Of a DNA stretch of 64,000 nucleotides, positions 34,974-46,241 are shown one piece after another. The notes under the pieces are model-generated. The model saw nothing but the letters and a program-made list of their open reading frames with translations, was not told the DNA's origin and made no database searches. A program made the position numbers and the translations under genes. Each line of letters opens with the position of its first letter. Positions within the stretch are counted from its first letter, which is position 1. The stretch is from Nemania diffusa (Eukaryota; Ascomycota; Sordariomycetes; Xylariales; Xylariaceae), in NCBI GenBank assembly GCA_038501195.1, contig JBBPUQ010000007.1, positions 3,635,501 to 3,699,500 of the forward strand, in the 5' to 3' direction.

Positions 34974-35915
34974 TTACATTGGAGGCTTTTGAGCGCATGC
35001 TACATGAATATTGAACTTCATATAGCCGCCAGACTTGATCTCCTCGTGGACTACCTTCTCTAGGTTGTCTACGTCGTCGCTAAACGCCGCCCCTGATACG
35101 CCCCGCTCAGTCACCATACGTGCCCAGGTGAAAACGAGGCTTAATATACTGGCTGTTATATGTTCCCGCGTCCCTGGAACCCTATCAGACGTTATTACAT
35201 CGCTGACGACAGAGGTAAAGCCCGCTGCTCGCATCTGCCCTGGGAGTGTATTCCATCCATGTCCAAGTTGATCATGTAGTGCAGCAGTAAACATGCTACC
35301 CATGTACTCTGTCATCTCTACTCTAGCACTCGGGGTACACTTGAGCCACTCTACGTTTAGGAACTCGCACTCTTCCCATTGTAGGTACCCGCCAGGGCGT
35401 AGTATGCGCATGATGTTGCGAACAGCCGGCTCCCAGTCGCCCGGACGCATCGCTGCGACTAGAATGCGAAGATGAACTAAATCATACTTGCCGTGCATAT
35501 TCTCAGGAAACGGCTGCTTCAGGTCTAATACCGCGAGATAAACTCCCGGCGGAAGCGTGTTCTGGGACGGAAAGAGGGCTGGGGATATGTCGAAGCCCTC
35601 TAGGAACGCATCTGGGACGGTCGGTTGAAGACGAAGTAGAAACCGGCCTGTGCCGGTTCCAATGTCGGCAATGTGCGGCGCCGATGGAAGAGTAATTGAC
35701 GGATGAAGAATATATCCGATATTTCTGCTTAGCCGTTAGTTGATGATAATGGGTAGCATAGGGATGTATGAAGTATACTCTGTCATTATATCGAACTGTT
35801 GGTCGAGCCTATCAGCCTTTGTTAAAATGATCACTGAAGCCTTGAACTGGACGGGCTCGTACCTCTGAATCTCGCTCGGGAGGCGAGTCATATTTTCTGT
35901 GTACACGTCGGCCAT
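34974..35915 (-). CDS. LaeA-like SAM-dependent methyltransferase
   Basis: Two exons (35915-35779 and 35724-34974) join across a 54-bp intron with GTATAC and AAGCAG ends to give 295 residues in one open frame. The start is the ATG at 35915. Exon 1 carries LPSEIQRYEPVQFKAS and ADRLDQQFDIMTE. Exon 2 opens with NIGYILHPSI, as in this family, and the glycine-rich cofactor loop DIGTGTGRFLL. Then come FDISPALFP, YDLVHLRILVAAM and ILRPGGYLQWEE, the standard post-I, IV and V regions of a class I methyltransferase. Relatives include LaeA, a global regulator of secondary metabolism, and cluster-resident methyltransferases. The sequence does not say which role applies. It looks intact and lies 160 bp from the TIR element. 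It is divergent from the PTH11-like gene. Confidence 0.85.
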
Positions 35916-36807
35916 CTCAACTGAGTCGTACCTAATACCTAGTTAGAGTAGGTGTAGTTCGCTAAGAGCGCCTATATATTGGGGGTTACATCAAGGCTCC
36001 TACAGAGTTCCTATCTCTCTATAGCCCAGGTCGAATTTTTCTCTCCCTTCTGGTTGCCGTTCGTACTGAAGTTGAAGGTCTTGGAATTTTAGCTTTATCT
36101 CCGATAAGTATAACTGGCGAGCCAGGAGAACAGCAGCCATGGCGTTTTAAAGTTGAAGGATTCATGGCACAGGGGATCTAGGCATATAGATATTGTTCTT
36201 AGTAAGTCTGTGGATCCGGATACGGCGGCCGAGGAGGATTGGCAAGCCCGTCAATGCATCGGCACACCATATGCTACAAGGATTAATATAGGAATGTGGG
36301 ATTCGCAGGCCACGAGGACCCGGCATATATCGATCGGTGGGACTGTTCCCGCTGAAGACTGAGGCCAATCTAAGTAATGACAAAAGATCATTGACCAATC
36401 AGCAACATGGCTAGACACCTTCCCGAGATGACGCCAACCCTTGCCACAGAACGGCTGAGATGCGCATGCAGATAAGCTGCAGCTTACAGGAGGTGTACAC
36501 ACAGATATGCTACCGGAGGCAGTAGCAGATCTCGTGTCAAGTCCTATCAGGTGGCGTGTTTTCGGTCCCCTTATTCACGCTTCTCGGTATGTATCCGAAC
36601 GAAAGAAAATATACCGAGTGATATTCGTCGTAGCTTCTCTCATTACTTGATAATTTTGCGCCTTTTTCTTAACGAAAATACAGTACATCTCTCCTGTCCT
36701 AGATCTTATATCCCTTGAACTTCAAGCCGTTGGTGGAGTATTGGCGCATGCGCTACTGCGGGTATTAATTATCTTAACCTCATCGCATCGCGGTACACGG
36801 AACAGAG
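35916..36807. promoter_or_regulatory. Divergent intergenic region of the methyltransferase and PTH11-like genes
   Basis: Nearly 900 bp separate two start codons that point away from each other, so both promoters must lie here. No gene is recognisable. Short frames on both strands around 36160-36500 overlap each other and show no family features. Confidence 0.45.
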
Positions 36808-38135
36808 ATGGATGGGAAGTTGTCCGATATCCCGGCACTGGAGCCCCCCGAGGGTATGACTTCCAATTTCAACAATCCGCCTTCCATTCACTATATCCAT
36901 AATGCCGTAGCGATCTCCGCCTTGACCGTGTCGGCAATCGCGGTAGCAGCCCGCACTTTTGCGCGGGTGAAGTTCTTAAAGAAATTTAATCTAGATGACT
37001 GTAAGTGGTCATAACTGAGACTCAGTCAAATTTGAAGTAGTGATATTCAGACTCAGCAGGTGCCCTACTACTCTCACTGGTACGAGTCAGTTCAAATTAG
37101 CGACAATATGTTGCTAAGTGGTCTTAGGCAATCATGTCTGCATATGTCGCTCTTACTATCACAACTGGAAGATATGGCCAGGGAACACATCAGTGGAATG
37201 TGCCCCTATCTCGCTTCACTCAGCTTCTAATGGTTAGTGTTAAATAATATTTTTCAGCTTGGTTCGCATAGCGAAGGGTTATTTCATTAATCGTAAGACT
37301 CTTACAGATTATGAACTACGTCGAAATTCTTTACGGCCCTTTGGTGTTCTTCGCCAAGTACGTCGTTCTACGTCAAATAGAATCAATCTTTCTTCAACAT
37401 CGATTCCACAGCTTCAGCCATACGGGACTTACCATTCTCATTTGGTTGAATGTGATTTTCTATGCAGGTTGGACGTTATCATTTATTCTCGCCTGCATTC
37501 CTCGTTCGAAAATATGGGACCCGACAGTGAGCGGCCGATGTATCAATGTCGACGCGGCCTTGATTACATCTAGTGCGATTAACATTCTATCGGATATTGC
37601 TATTCTAGTTCTGCCACTGGTTACTATTCGAAACCTCCAGGCTTCCCAGAAAACTAAAACTAAAGTCGGCGCAATATTTGCCGTTGGATTCTTGTACGTT
37701 ATCTTTCAAACAGATCAAGATAATAACTCTACTAGTGATACACTAAGACATCATATTAGTGCTATAATCGCGAGCATAGTTCGATTCGTTTATACGGTAG
37801 ACCTATCAAGGACCAAGGATATAACGTATCGGATAGAGCCTTTCGCATATTGGACGTAAGCAGCGTTGACATCATATAAATATATTATGTGTTATTAACA
37901 ATATATTTGATCTAGGGAGATAGAATACGCCACTATTGTACTTGTCGCTTGTTTCCCCAGTTTTCCAATATTATTCAGACAAATTACGCAAGGAAGTAAA
38001 CAGCTACGGTCTTCGCGGGACAAGACGAGCCGGTTTACGAACTCCAGGTCTCACGCAGGCGAGCACCCTGACCACAGTAGCGTTACAAACCTACGAGAAC
38101 ATGCGGGGAATGAGTTAGAGTTGAGAGGGCAATAG
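36808..38135 (+). CDS. PTH11-like / fungal rhodopsin-domain integral membrane protein
   Basis: Six exons (36808-37000, 37060-37079, 37128-37232, 37308-37693, 37760-37855, 37916-38135) keep one frame and give 339 residues. The order of motifs is that of the fungal rhodopsin-fold (PTH11/SAT4-like) family. There is an extracellular-type N-terminus, helix 1 (AISALTVSAIAVAARTF), and an LDD step after it. Then come GRYGQGTHQWNV, the helix containing EILYGPLVFFAKYVVLRQI, LIWLNVIFYAGWTLSFILAC, a loop with CINVDAALITSSAINILSDI, IAILVLPLV, FFAIIASIVRFVY, and a last helix near EYATIVLVACFPSFPIL with a short basic tail. Such proteins sit in the plasma membrane and some act as GPCR-like sensors in plant pathogens, but most have no known ligand. 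Exon 2 is very short (20 bp) and is the least certain join. Confidence 0.8.
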
Positions 38136-38803
38136 CGTTGAGATGGTGTTTTAAACTGGGTACCAAGTTCTGAGGCTACAAGAGACCCTCAGTATTCTCC
38201 AATATTAGGTATTTTATATCATTTATATATAGATAATGTCATAAAGCTAGGTGTTCAATCATATAAGTGAGACTAAAGCACGGCTTTTCAGTTGCTACGT
38301 ATAGTCTTGGCTATGTGGTGAGGACATAATAACAGTTTCCGATTTTAACGCTAGAAGATCCGTGAAAGGAACTAGAAAAGACAATTTAGTTTCAAGTATT
38401 ACTAGTAAGACTGATAAAAGCGGAAGTTTATGTCAATTCCCTTACTATCGCACATTAGCATAATTCAGGTATTAACAGTGGCTCTTTGAAGGTTGATGTA
38501 AAATCCTCAGATATTTTAAGCAATAAGACTTCATTAGCCGATGGAAAGCAATTCGCTTACGACTCATCATCTAGTAGCCCTCACTTGCCTGAAATACATA
38601 TACTATTATATCTCAGATACCTTTACTTCTGAGCCTGGCTCTGGACATATTATTAACATATTCCGTATCTTGTGAAAGCGGCCAAGTATTTGTCACTAAG
38701 AAATGAGAAATATTGCATAAAGTCTGAGGCATGATCTGTGACTGAAAGGGCATGGATGGCTCTTTAGCACTCATTACTAATCCCAAACGCGCTCTGTAGA
38801 GCA
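38136..38803. other. Convergent intergenic region; no gene
   Basis: This is the 3' flank of the PTH11-like gene and of the PRISE reductase gene, which face each other. The composition is moderately AT-rich. A short minus-strand frame at 38613-38804 has no family features. Confidence 0.5.
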
Positions 38804-40208
38804 TTATAGAATTAACCCGGCCTGTCTAAACATCGCAAAGCTATCTAACCAACCTTGGACTGGATCAGTATCTCCTTCGAATCCCGTCTTCTTCAGCTTC
38901 TCAATACTCAGCTGCCTGTCAAACGTCAGCCAATAGCCAACACTATCCAATTGTCGACTCCCGGCTCCAACGCCCCCATCAACAGCTTTCGTGTGTCCAT
39001 ACTGAGTGAAAATGTCCCTGTGCTTCACGATATACTCACCAGGTGTGAGGTGTCGATCAATTTTAGGAAGCTCGCCAACTTTCAGAGAATTAATCTGCGC
39101 TTGTGAGTCCTCAGGGGGTCCCACGCCCACTAGACCGAACCAGTGAGCCAACCGAGGCCAGATCTCGCCGTATGTGCATGGCGTCTCGTGATCCGCAATA
39201 TTGAACAATTGGCCGCTACCACATATATCGGGGTGTAGGGAAGCATATATCATGAAGCGCGCGACTTTCGTGGCAGATACTGGGGAGAACAACGAATTCG
39301 CGCCGGCCGCGTTACCAGGAAACGGCACCTCGACCGGAGCTGTTCCATCCTGCTTGGATGATGGTCTGACTCCATTCTTATGAGCATATAGGGATAGGTA
39401 CTGCGCCCAATGAAGTGCTAGGCTGAATTGCGAGCCGTTGGGGGTGAAGCCAATCTTAGTCGACGTCAGTTATGCTTAGGTGCAATGAGAGGCATACTCA
39501 CTATCGCATCCGGACAGGCTTCACACCATGTCCATTTCCTCCCCTCGCTTGCCGTGCTGAGAAGCTCGCGATACGCAGGATACACGACAGTCTTCGCATA
39601 ATCAGGTGGAAGATTGTTCACCATGTCTTCGGTCAGCGGAGGGGCGAATACGCCTCCAGGCGAGTAAATGCCGTAGCCCTAAACCTCCATTAGCAGACGG
39701 AAAGCAATATTCAAGACCCAGAGTACATACGCGTGTTCCTCCGGGGAATACTACAAATTGCAGGTTGGGACTGAGCAAGTTGTGCGCATCGATGACATTC
39801 TGAAGCATCTGCCTATTCGTCGCGACCTCCTCAACATCATCAGGGACCGAAGTGAAAACTTAGACTCATTAACTCATATACGACTGAAATTCACTCTCAA
39901 TTTCATATACCTAAGTAAAACACGTGAGTGACGGTGTGAATATCTTCCACCGCTTGCTGTAGAGAGTTGGCTAAGGTAGCCCCGTCACCACGACGAAGGT
40001 CGATGCCCGAGATAAGCTGTAGATCTGGGCGGCCTGTCCCTGGCTCAGGCCAATGGGATTCGGAGAGTTTAACTTCGCGGTTCGTAACGGCGGTGATCTT
40101 TAAGAAAGCGCCCGCCGTAAGATACGAGCGTAACAGCTGGTCTACGACAGCCCAGCCGATAAGACCTGATGCACCGAAAACAATGGCATGGCGTGGCTCT
40201 TCTTCCAT
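38804..40208 (-). CDS. PRISE-type short-chain dehydrogenase/reductase (5-beta-reductase-like)
   Basis: Four exons (40208-39911, 39858-39731, 39678-39502, 39454-38804) join in frame to 417 residues. The N-terminus has the NAD(P)-binding glycine motif FGASGLIGWAV. Further on come THVFYL, DDVEEVATNRQMLQN, LSPNLQFVVFPGGTR, YGIYSPGG and WTWCEACPDAIIGFTP. FNIADHETPCTYGEIWPRLA and a C-terminal WLDSF close the protein. This order is typical of the PRISE family (progesterone 5-beta-reductase / iridoid synthase-like), extended SDR enzymes that reduce enones with NADPH. Fungal members occur in secondary-metabolite clusters, for example SirQ of the sirodesmin locus. All joins use standard GT-AG ends, with introns of about 47-52 bp. 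It looks intact. The substrate is unknown. Confidence 0.85.
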
Positions 40209-40542
40209 TGTTACGGTGTTTATTCAACGAACTTCGGAGTTGATAATTCATGACCTCTGTCTTGTCTTATTATGACTGTCAAGTCAGGGTCGATCAGGGC
40301 ATTCGCCCCACCGCCTACTATGATTCATTCTGATGGCATTTCACGTGGTCTCTGGATCCAGCCTACGACGCCCTCCGAACGCTCGGGAAAATATCTTCCT
40401 TTCCGCCTTAGTGACTATATTTCAAACCAGTACAGCTCCATTCATGATTCGGCACATGAATATTATGCCCTAATATGAGGCAAATGGATAGACAAACACG
40501 TAATAGAGATAAAAAGATTTTTATCACAAAGGAACACTACGT
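40209..40542. other. Upstream region of the PRISE reductase gene; no other gene
   Basis: This short intergenic stretch must hold the reductase promoter. No further feature was recognised. Confidence 0.5.
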
Positions 40543-40641
40543 CTCTCGATCGGGGAATCGAACCCCGGCCACCTGCGTTTGGAATTTGTCGAACGATCGA
40601 CTAATGACAAGCAGGTATCCTTACCACTAGACCAATCGAGA
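40543..40641 (-). tRNA. tRNA-Asp (anticodon GUC) with a 27-nt intron
   Basis: On the minus strand the acceptor halves TCTCGAT and ATCGAGA pair over 7 bp, with G as discriminator base at 40543. The D arm follows as GTCT...GGAT, the anticodon stem is CCTGC/GCAGG, and the T arm is CGGGG-TTCGATT-CCCCG. The loop begins TT-GTC-A, so the anticodon is GUC. A 27-nt intron begins directly after position 37, the canonical nuclear tRNA intron site, and the remaining loop base C leads into the 3' half of the stem. The internal boxes (TGGTCTAGTGG and GGTTCGATTCC) serve as the RNA polymerase III promoter. Confidence 0.92.
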
Positions 40642-42940
40642 TTTCACTTGTTTTATGACTAAGCAACTCAATTGAAGCTCATGAATATGGATCCTGGGAG
40701 GGAGAAAGGATGTCAGAACAGGGGGTATAGGAAAGTCCTAAATATAGGCCTAATACTTACCTATGTATATATCCTATAAGCTATATACAGTGAGGTATGA
40801 GGGATATTATTGTTTACTCGCATCCATTACTATAATACCTTCTAGTAATCGTATAGTGATTCTATCTATAGCTTTACTTTATAACAATAATACCTTCAGA
40901 TTAAGAAAAGCGAGGTAAAAGATCTTCGATTATACCTCTCGTTACATGCCAAAGACATATTAAAAGTTCTTACACTGTGTATCAAAAAGTCAATCAGATA
41001 GAAAACCGCCACATAGAAAGATGAAGTGCTTCCAATTTTCAAACTGCATCATCTTTTTCACATTTTCTGGGGTCATCTATCTCGCCTTCAGGATATTTTT
41101 TATTATATTAAACACTCTCATACTCGCCGCGGTGGTCACACTCTTCTGATAGCATGTAAACATCTGCTTCAATCTGAAGGGCTACGCCAGCTATGAGGTC
41201 CGATGGCTAGAATCGACTTCTGCGGACTAGGTGGATGGCGCGCGGCACATGCACTCCCTATCATATTATCATGCCGATGTTCGGACGTTGCGATGTCGTT
41301 TGCAAAGAGAAAGAAGAAAGACGAATGATATATTACTACGCACTGATGGCGTCAAGCCACGATGCAAGCCACCTGAACGCCATGTGCACAGACCCCCAAC
41401 TACAGGGGGATTTTCATTCAAGCAACAGGAGAGTTGAGTCTAAAGGAAATATCTATATCCGAGATATAGATGTATCCCAAGGAGCGAATGGTAGGTAGCG
41501 GATAAACAGGACTGTACTTGATTTCCATCTTCTCTCGTCGTCACATGCCCTCATTGTAAGTCGCCATGATCTACCAATTACGTAATCGGTATGTCCAGAT
41601 GAGACAATAGCATACAACACACAACCTACTTTAAAGTTGGCACAAGTATATTGGTCTAAACCAGGTTTTTGGGGATTATTTGGTCTTCTATAAGGTTGAG
41701 GGAGGCCTAGATAGATATAATTACATATGCAGGTCTCTCCGAGGGCCTCGCTGCCAGGAATAGTGCAGCAGCGAAGCTGCATGATAAGAGAAAAAGAAAT
41801 AATAAGCGAGGAAGAGTGGGTTAGGGGATGACGATACTCACACATAGCCAATTTATCGAAGCTAGGAATTTTACCTGTAGCAGAAGAATAGAGTGCAGCG
41901 ATTTCTGAACACGTAGAACGCGTGCGACCGCGATTATTCCGTGGGCACGCGCAGGATGGTGTCCCTTCCCGTAGCTTGTGAAGGTCCCCTATGTAGATTA
42001 AATGACGAGAAAGATACCCGGTTATTTCACTCTTAGTAAGACTTAGTTGTAGCGATTGATGTAGAGACGCGACGGACGAACGCGAAACCAGCGGGCTAAA
42101 TAAGACAATCGTCGAACAATCCCATCAAATATATGAGACTACCTCAGCCGCAATTAGAGCAGGCCGGGAGAATAGGCGAACAGAAGCCAGCACACGGCCC
42201 GGGCCGTTGCACGCCGTGCTCCCACAAGAGACATGAATACGAGACGAAAGCGCAACGCGAGAAGAAGGGGTAGCACAAGACTAAAGATACTATATCTGTC
42301 GCAAATGAAGCGAATGCTAATTATTCCCCAGGCAGGTACAAGTCGTGGCCCGTCTATCTATCGCCGCGGCTTTTGTCGTGACATGCTGCTTATCCTGATT
42401 GCGCGCGGGCGGCGAATCAGCCGGGCCGGCTATGGGGGTGCTGGTGGTGGCACGGCACGGAATATTTCAATGGGCCTCGCGCGACGAGGGGAGATGGGAC
42501 GAGCTGGTCTGGGGGGGTGGGCGAGGGGAAGAGCCAGACTAGGGGAAGGGGAAACGGAACTGAAACCGTGGGACGAGGCGAACGACCGGTTTCTTGTTTT
42601 GTTATTTTTCCCTCTTTCTGTCGTGATTTGGAGCTGCAGCAACTCCCCTCTCTACCAGCAGCAAGCAAGCATGTGCATTACAACGCTGACCCCCACCGCC
42701 AGCTAGCAGACCTACGTCTCGCATTTGCCAGATCACGTCCCATCGCTCGCTCAATCAGACAATCAGATCAGGCACCAACTGCCTGATGCTGGCCCGGATA
42801 TAAGCAGGCGGGAGCGCGCTGAGTTCGTTTGCCATTGTCATTGACTTTTATCGCGTCGGTGCATTGAGTCGAGGGCGGAGTGATATTCCGCTGAGATACG
42901 TCTGTTTATAGATGCGCGGGATCATCCGTGATTCGCTGCC
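40642..42940. other. Long intergenic region upstream of the NACHT gene
   Basis: About 2.3 kb hold no convincing gene. Frames at 41231-41851 and 42233-42786 overlap in several registers and show no domain. A G/A-rich stretch at about 42480-42560 includes a run of seven G. The 3' end is the promoter of the NACHT gene. Confidence 0.5.
42794..42802 (+). promoter_or_regulatory. Possible TATA element of the NACHT gene
   Basis: GGATATAAG lies about 140 bp upstream of the ATG at 42941 in otherwise GC-balanced sequence. Position and motif fit a fungal TATA box; this is only a motif match. Confidence 0.35.
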
Positions 42941-45900
42941 ATGAGTCCACTCCAGGACAGGATCCCCTCAGTCGGTCTTCACGTGCTCTACCAGCCAGAA
43001 AAAAGCGACGACACACTGATTGAGTGCGTGTTCCTTGTTATTCTTTTATGTTGAGCTTCTTTTTATCGCGATGTGCTCTCAAAGATGCATGAACTCATGA
43101 TCCATTCTCAGCGTTGTTTTCGTCCATGGGTTTGGGGGACATCCGGTGAGGAGCTGGCAGCACGATGGCCGATCGGCATCTCCTCCTCGACCAAAGACCG
43201 ACCCGGTAGCGGGTGGCGGGTCGATGAAACTCCTACGCAAGAGAAATAGGTCTGCCGATAAGACGCGCCGGCTGAGTTTAGGATCTATGGCGATGTGGAG
43301 TCATACATGGCAGGATGTGTCGAATGCGCCGCCACTACCATTCTGGCCTCGGGACCTATTGCCTATTGCCTGTCCGGAAGCCCGTATCATCACCTGGGGA
43401 TACCATACCCTCCGCAGTGGCACCATGCCGGTCATCTCTCAGCCTGATCTCTTCTCTCACGTGAACGACCTCCTTCGGGAACTCAGAGACCTTCGACATA
43501 GTACGGGTGCGCAACAAAGGCCGTTGATTTTCATTGCGCATTCCCTTGGGGGCATCATCGTGAAGGAGGTCTGTTAATGAACACCCAACTTTGCGTAGAG
43601 ATACTGATAGCTTGGGTAGGTACTGCGCCAAGCCGAATTTAGTAACGTGAAGAGCGAGCAGGACATATTGGGTTCTACTGCTGCGGCTATTTTCTTCGGC
43701 TGTCCGCATCGAGCGATAGAGAATGAGCCACTCGCAGTCACAGCAGTAGCCATGGCAGAAGCGACCCTGAACACAAAAACAGAGAGTTCGGTATTGTCTG
43801 CGCTATGCGGCGTGAATAGTCCCAGATGGGGTGAGGCTCAAGAAGCATTTGTTCGGCTGTGGTACCATTTCAACTTTGTGGTGAAGTCCTACCAGGAAGG
43901 CCAGGGCAGCACAAATAAGTTAATCGTAGGTCCTGCTATTTCAAGTATAACGTTGGTTATAAGCTCACGTATCTGCGTAGAATGGCCGTGCTGAGTCGTG
44001 TAAGCTCGGCGACGGAAAAGAAAGCGCAGAAAGTTTGCCTGCAGACCACCGCACAATGTGCCAGTTCAAGTCGGCGAGCGATTCAGGATTCATATCGCTG
44101 TCACGTATCCTTCAGAACATCGCCAGGGATGAAAAGTCGAAGGTAGCACATCGTCGTTGAATATTTGATGAGACGAGGCTAATACGAGATAATAGCGACA
44201 AGTGCTCACCGCGGCAGAGTTAGGTACGCAAAGATGCTGTTGCCATTCTTGATACGCAAGCTGACGGATGATAGCCTGCTTGCAGCGACTTACCAACCAC
44301 CAAACCCAGGACTCGCAGCCATCCATCACAGGGAGCTCCCTGGGAACATGCAAGGGAATATGTAGCACAAGGGAATTTTGCGATTGGTATCGTCGACGGG
44401 GCGGTAGCAATGAACATATACTCTGGCTGACAGGTGCGCTAGGTTCGGGGAAGACGACTCAGTTACGACATATTCGGAACCAAATGCAAAAGCAATGGAA
44501 GCCTGCTACAACGTCAGTTATATACTGTACCGCAGAAAGCGAAAGTGCCGATCCAGTCTTTGTGCCCGATTCAAAGCTAGGAACTATGCGATCTGCCACG
44601 GCTATCCGTTCTATCCTCTCTCAACTCTTCGTGAAGGACGTGGGTCTTCGCCAAAAACTTTCCGGTTTGGGTGAGGGTAGCATCACTGATGCTGATTTGA
44701 CTCGATTTTTTCTCGATGACTATATCATAAATAAACCCCAGGCATTAGCAAGAAGGACGTTTATCCTGGTCGATGCGAAGGATAGCTGCGACGACGCGTA
44801 TATCCAGGAACTCTTGTATTGCCTTTGTCAAATGACACGGAACTCTGATTACAGTGTGTGTTTGGCCAGCCGGCCAGTTAGCGACCCAGTTCCAGCGAAT
44901 ATAACTCAGATAGAACTCGAAAATCATAACCTCGAAGATATCACGGTGTTAGTACAGTCTTGTTTAAGTGCCAGTTTGGGGGACCGGCCCGCCATTGTGA
45001 AAAAGATCGCTGAGAGGGCTGGTGGGAGTTTCTTATGGGCACAATTTGCGACCAATCTGCTCAACAAAGCTATCGAGGGCGGCGGAGGGCAGGATTCCGT
45101 GAGCCAGGCACTAGGAGAGCTTCCCCCAGATCTATACGGCCTATATGAACAGGGTTTAGGAAATCTTTCGTCCAAGGAAATGGCGGAGGCTACGACTGTT
45201 ATGCGCTGGGTTATGCTGGCACCGGAGTCTATGATGCTTAATGACCTGCGAATGGCGGTTCGCTTAGGCCGTACGAACTTTCTCCTTTGTTGCGATTTGC
45301 CAACCACATTGAATATTGGGTTGCCTTGGTCAATGCAAGAGCTGCAAAAGACAGGCAAACAATTTGATACACCATCGCAGTTTTACCAGTGGCTCTGCTC
45401 TCGGACGTGTGGCCTACTCGAGGCGAGGCCGGCGGACGATGAGGGTAAAGCGCAGCAGTCACTCGGACTTCAGCACGTCTATCCCATAAATGACTCAGTC
45501 AGGTCTTTTTTCTTGTCGGGTAGGGGATTCGCTGGGATGTCTTCAGGACGGGCGACAACCACGCCGCCGGATCACGAGGCAGTCGACCTCTGCCACTATA
45601 GCCTTCTCCGTACGATTTTGATGTATCTGAATACGTCAGATCTATCCCCGCTGGTAAGTGGGCACCGTCTGCCAGAACCGAAACAGAAACAGAGTGTCTT
45701 ATCGCCCGCGACAACGCCCACGTGGCGGAAGAACGTGGTGGACCAGCGCAATCTCATCACGTCGTCGTATCCGTTCTTAGGGTATGCTGTAGATAACCTG
45801 CTATATCACTTACTCTCCCCGCGGCCGGTACGGTACTTTCTCCCTCAGCAGGTCATATTTAACATGTTCGCGTCTAACGACTGCCGTATATGGCGGCGGT

Positions 45901-46241
45901 GGACGGCACTACTCGGCGAGACAGATGCCTCGGCGATCCTATCAAGATGCAAATCGGCCGAAGCGCTCCTACAACCCGAGTTTGGAGCATCATTCAGACT
46001 GGAGCGCGTGTTCCGGGCGGTGAACAAGATGGCGAATGGCGAAAGTTGGTTTGCGCCTCGCAAAGGCCTAGGGCCGTTGGTGCCTGCAGGACGCCCTGTG
46101 CCTCCAAAATCAGAGGAAGGGGATGTTGCTCGGCAAAAACTGATCACGGCTCCAACTCTCCCCTCGCTGCCCATGGCCTCACGAGTGACCAGACGAGGGC
46201 CACGGTCTAGAGGTACCATGGTTATAACCAGGAGACGGTAG
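42941..46241 (+). CDS. Alpha/beta-hydrolase-NACHT protein (NLR-type, no repeat domain seen)
   Basis: Five exons (42941-43023, 43112-43568, 43620-43925, 43996-44104, 44275-46241) give one open frame of 973 residues. The last intron (170 bp) is the least certain. The N-terminal third is a SERAC1/PGAP1-like hydrolase domain: DVVFVHGFGGHPVRSW, the nucleophile elbow IAHSLGGIIVKE, then AAAIFFGCPHR. After a linker comes a NACHT-type NTPase with P-loop WLTGALGSGKTTQ, a Walker B-like FILVDAKDSCDD, and sensor-like VCLASRP. In this family the Walker B is usually close to VDALDEC, so the loss of DE is notable. The C-terminal part shows no WD40, ankyrin or TPR repeats. Such proteins act in fungal non-self recognition and incompatibility. 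Here the missing sensor repeats and altered Walker B leave its activity open. Confidence 0.8.

Noticed and set aside
36162..36502. Overlapping short frames between the methyltransferase and PTH11-like genes
   Set aside because: They are open on both strands in different registers, with no family features; they lie in a divergent promoter.
41231..41851. Possible small genes upstream of the NACHT gene
   Set aside because: Mixed frames with atypical composition, no splice logic and no signal peptide or domain.
42233..42786. A 157-residue Arg/Gly-rich frame
   Set aside because: The composition follows a G/A-rich DNA tract, and frames on the opposite strand are just as long.
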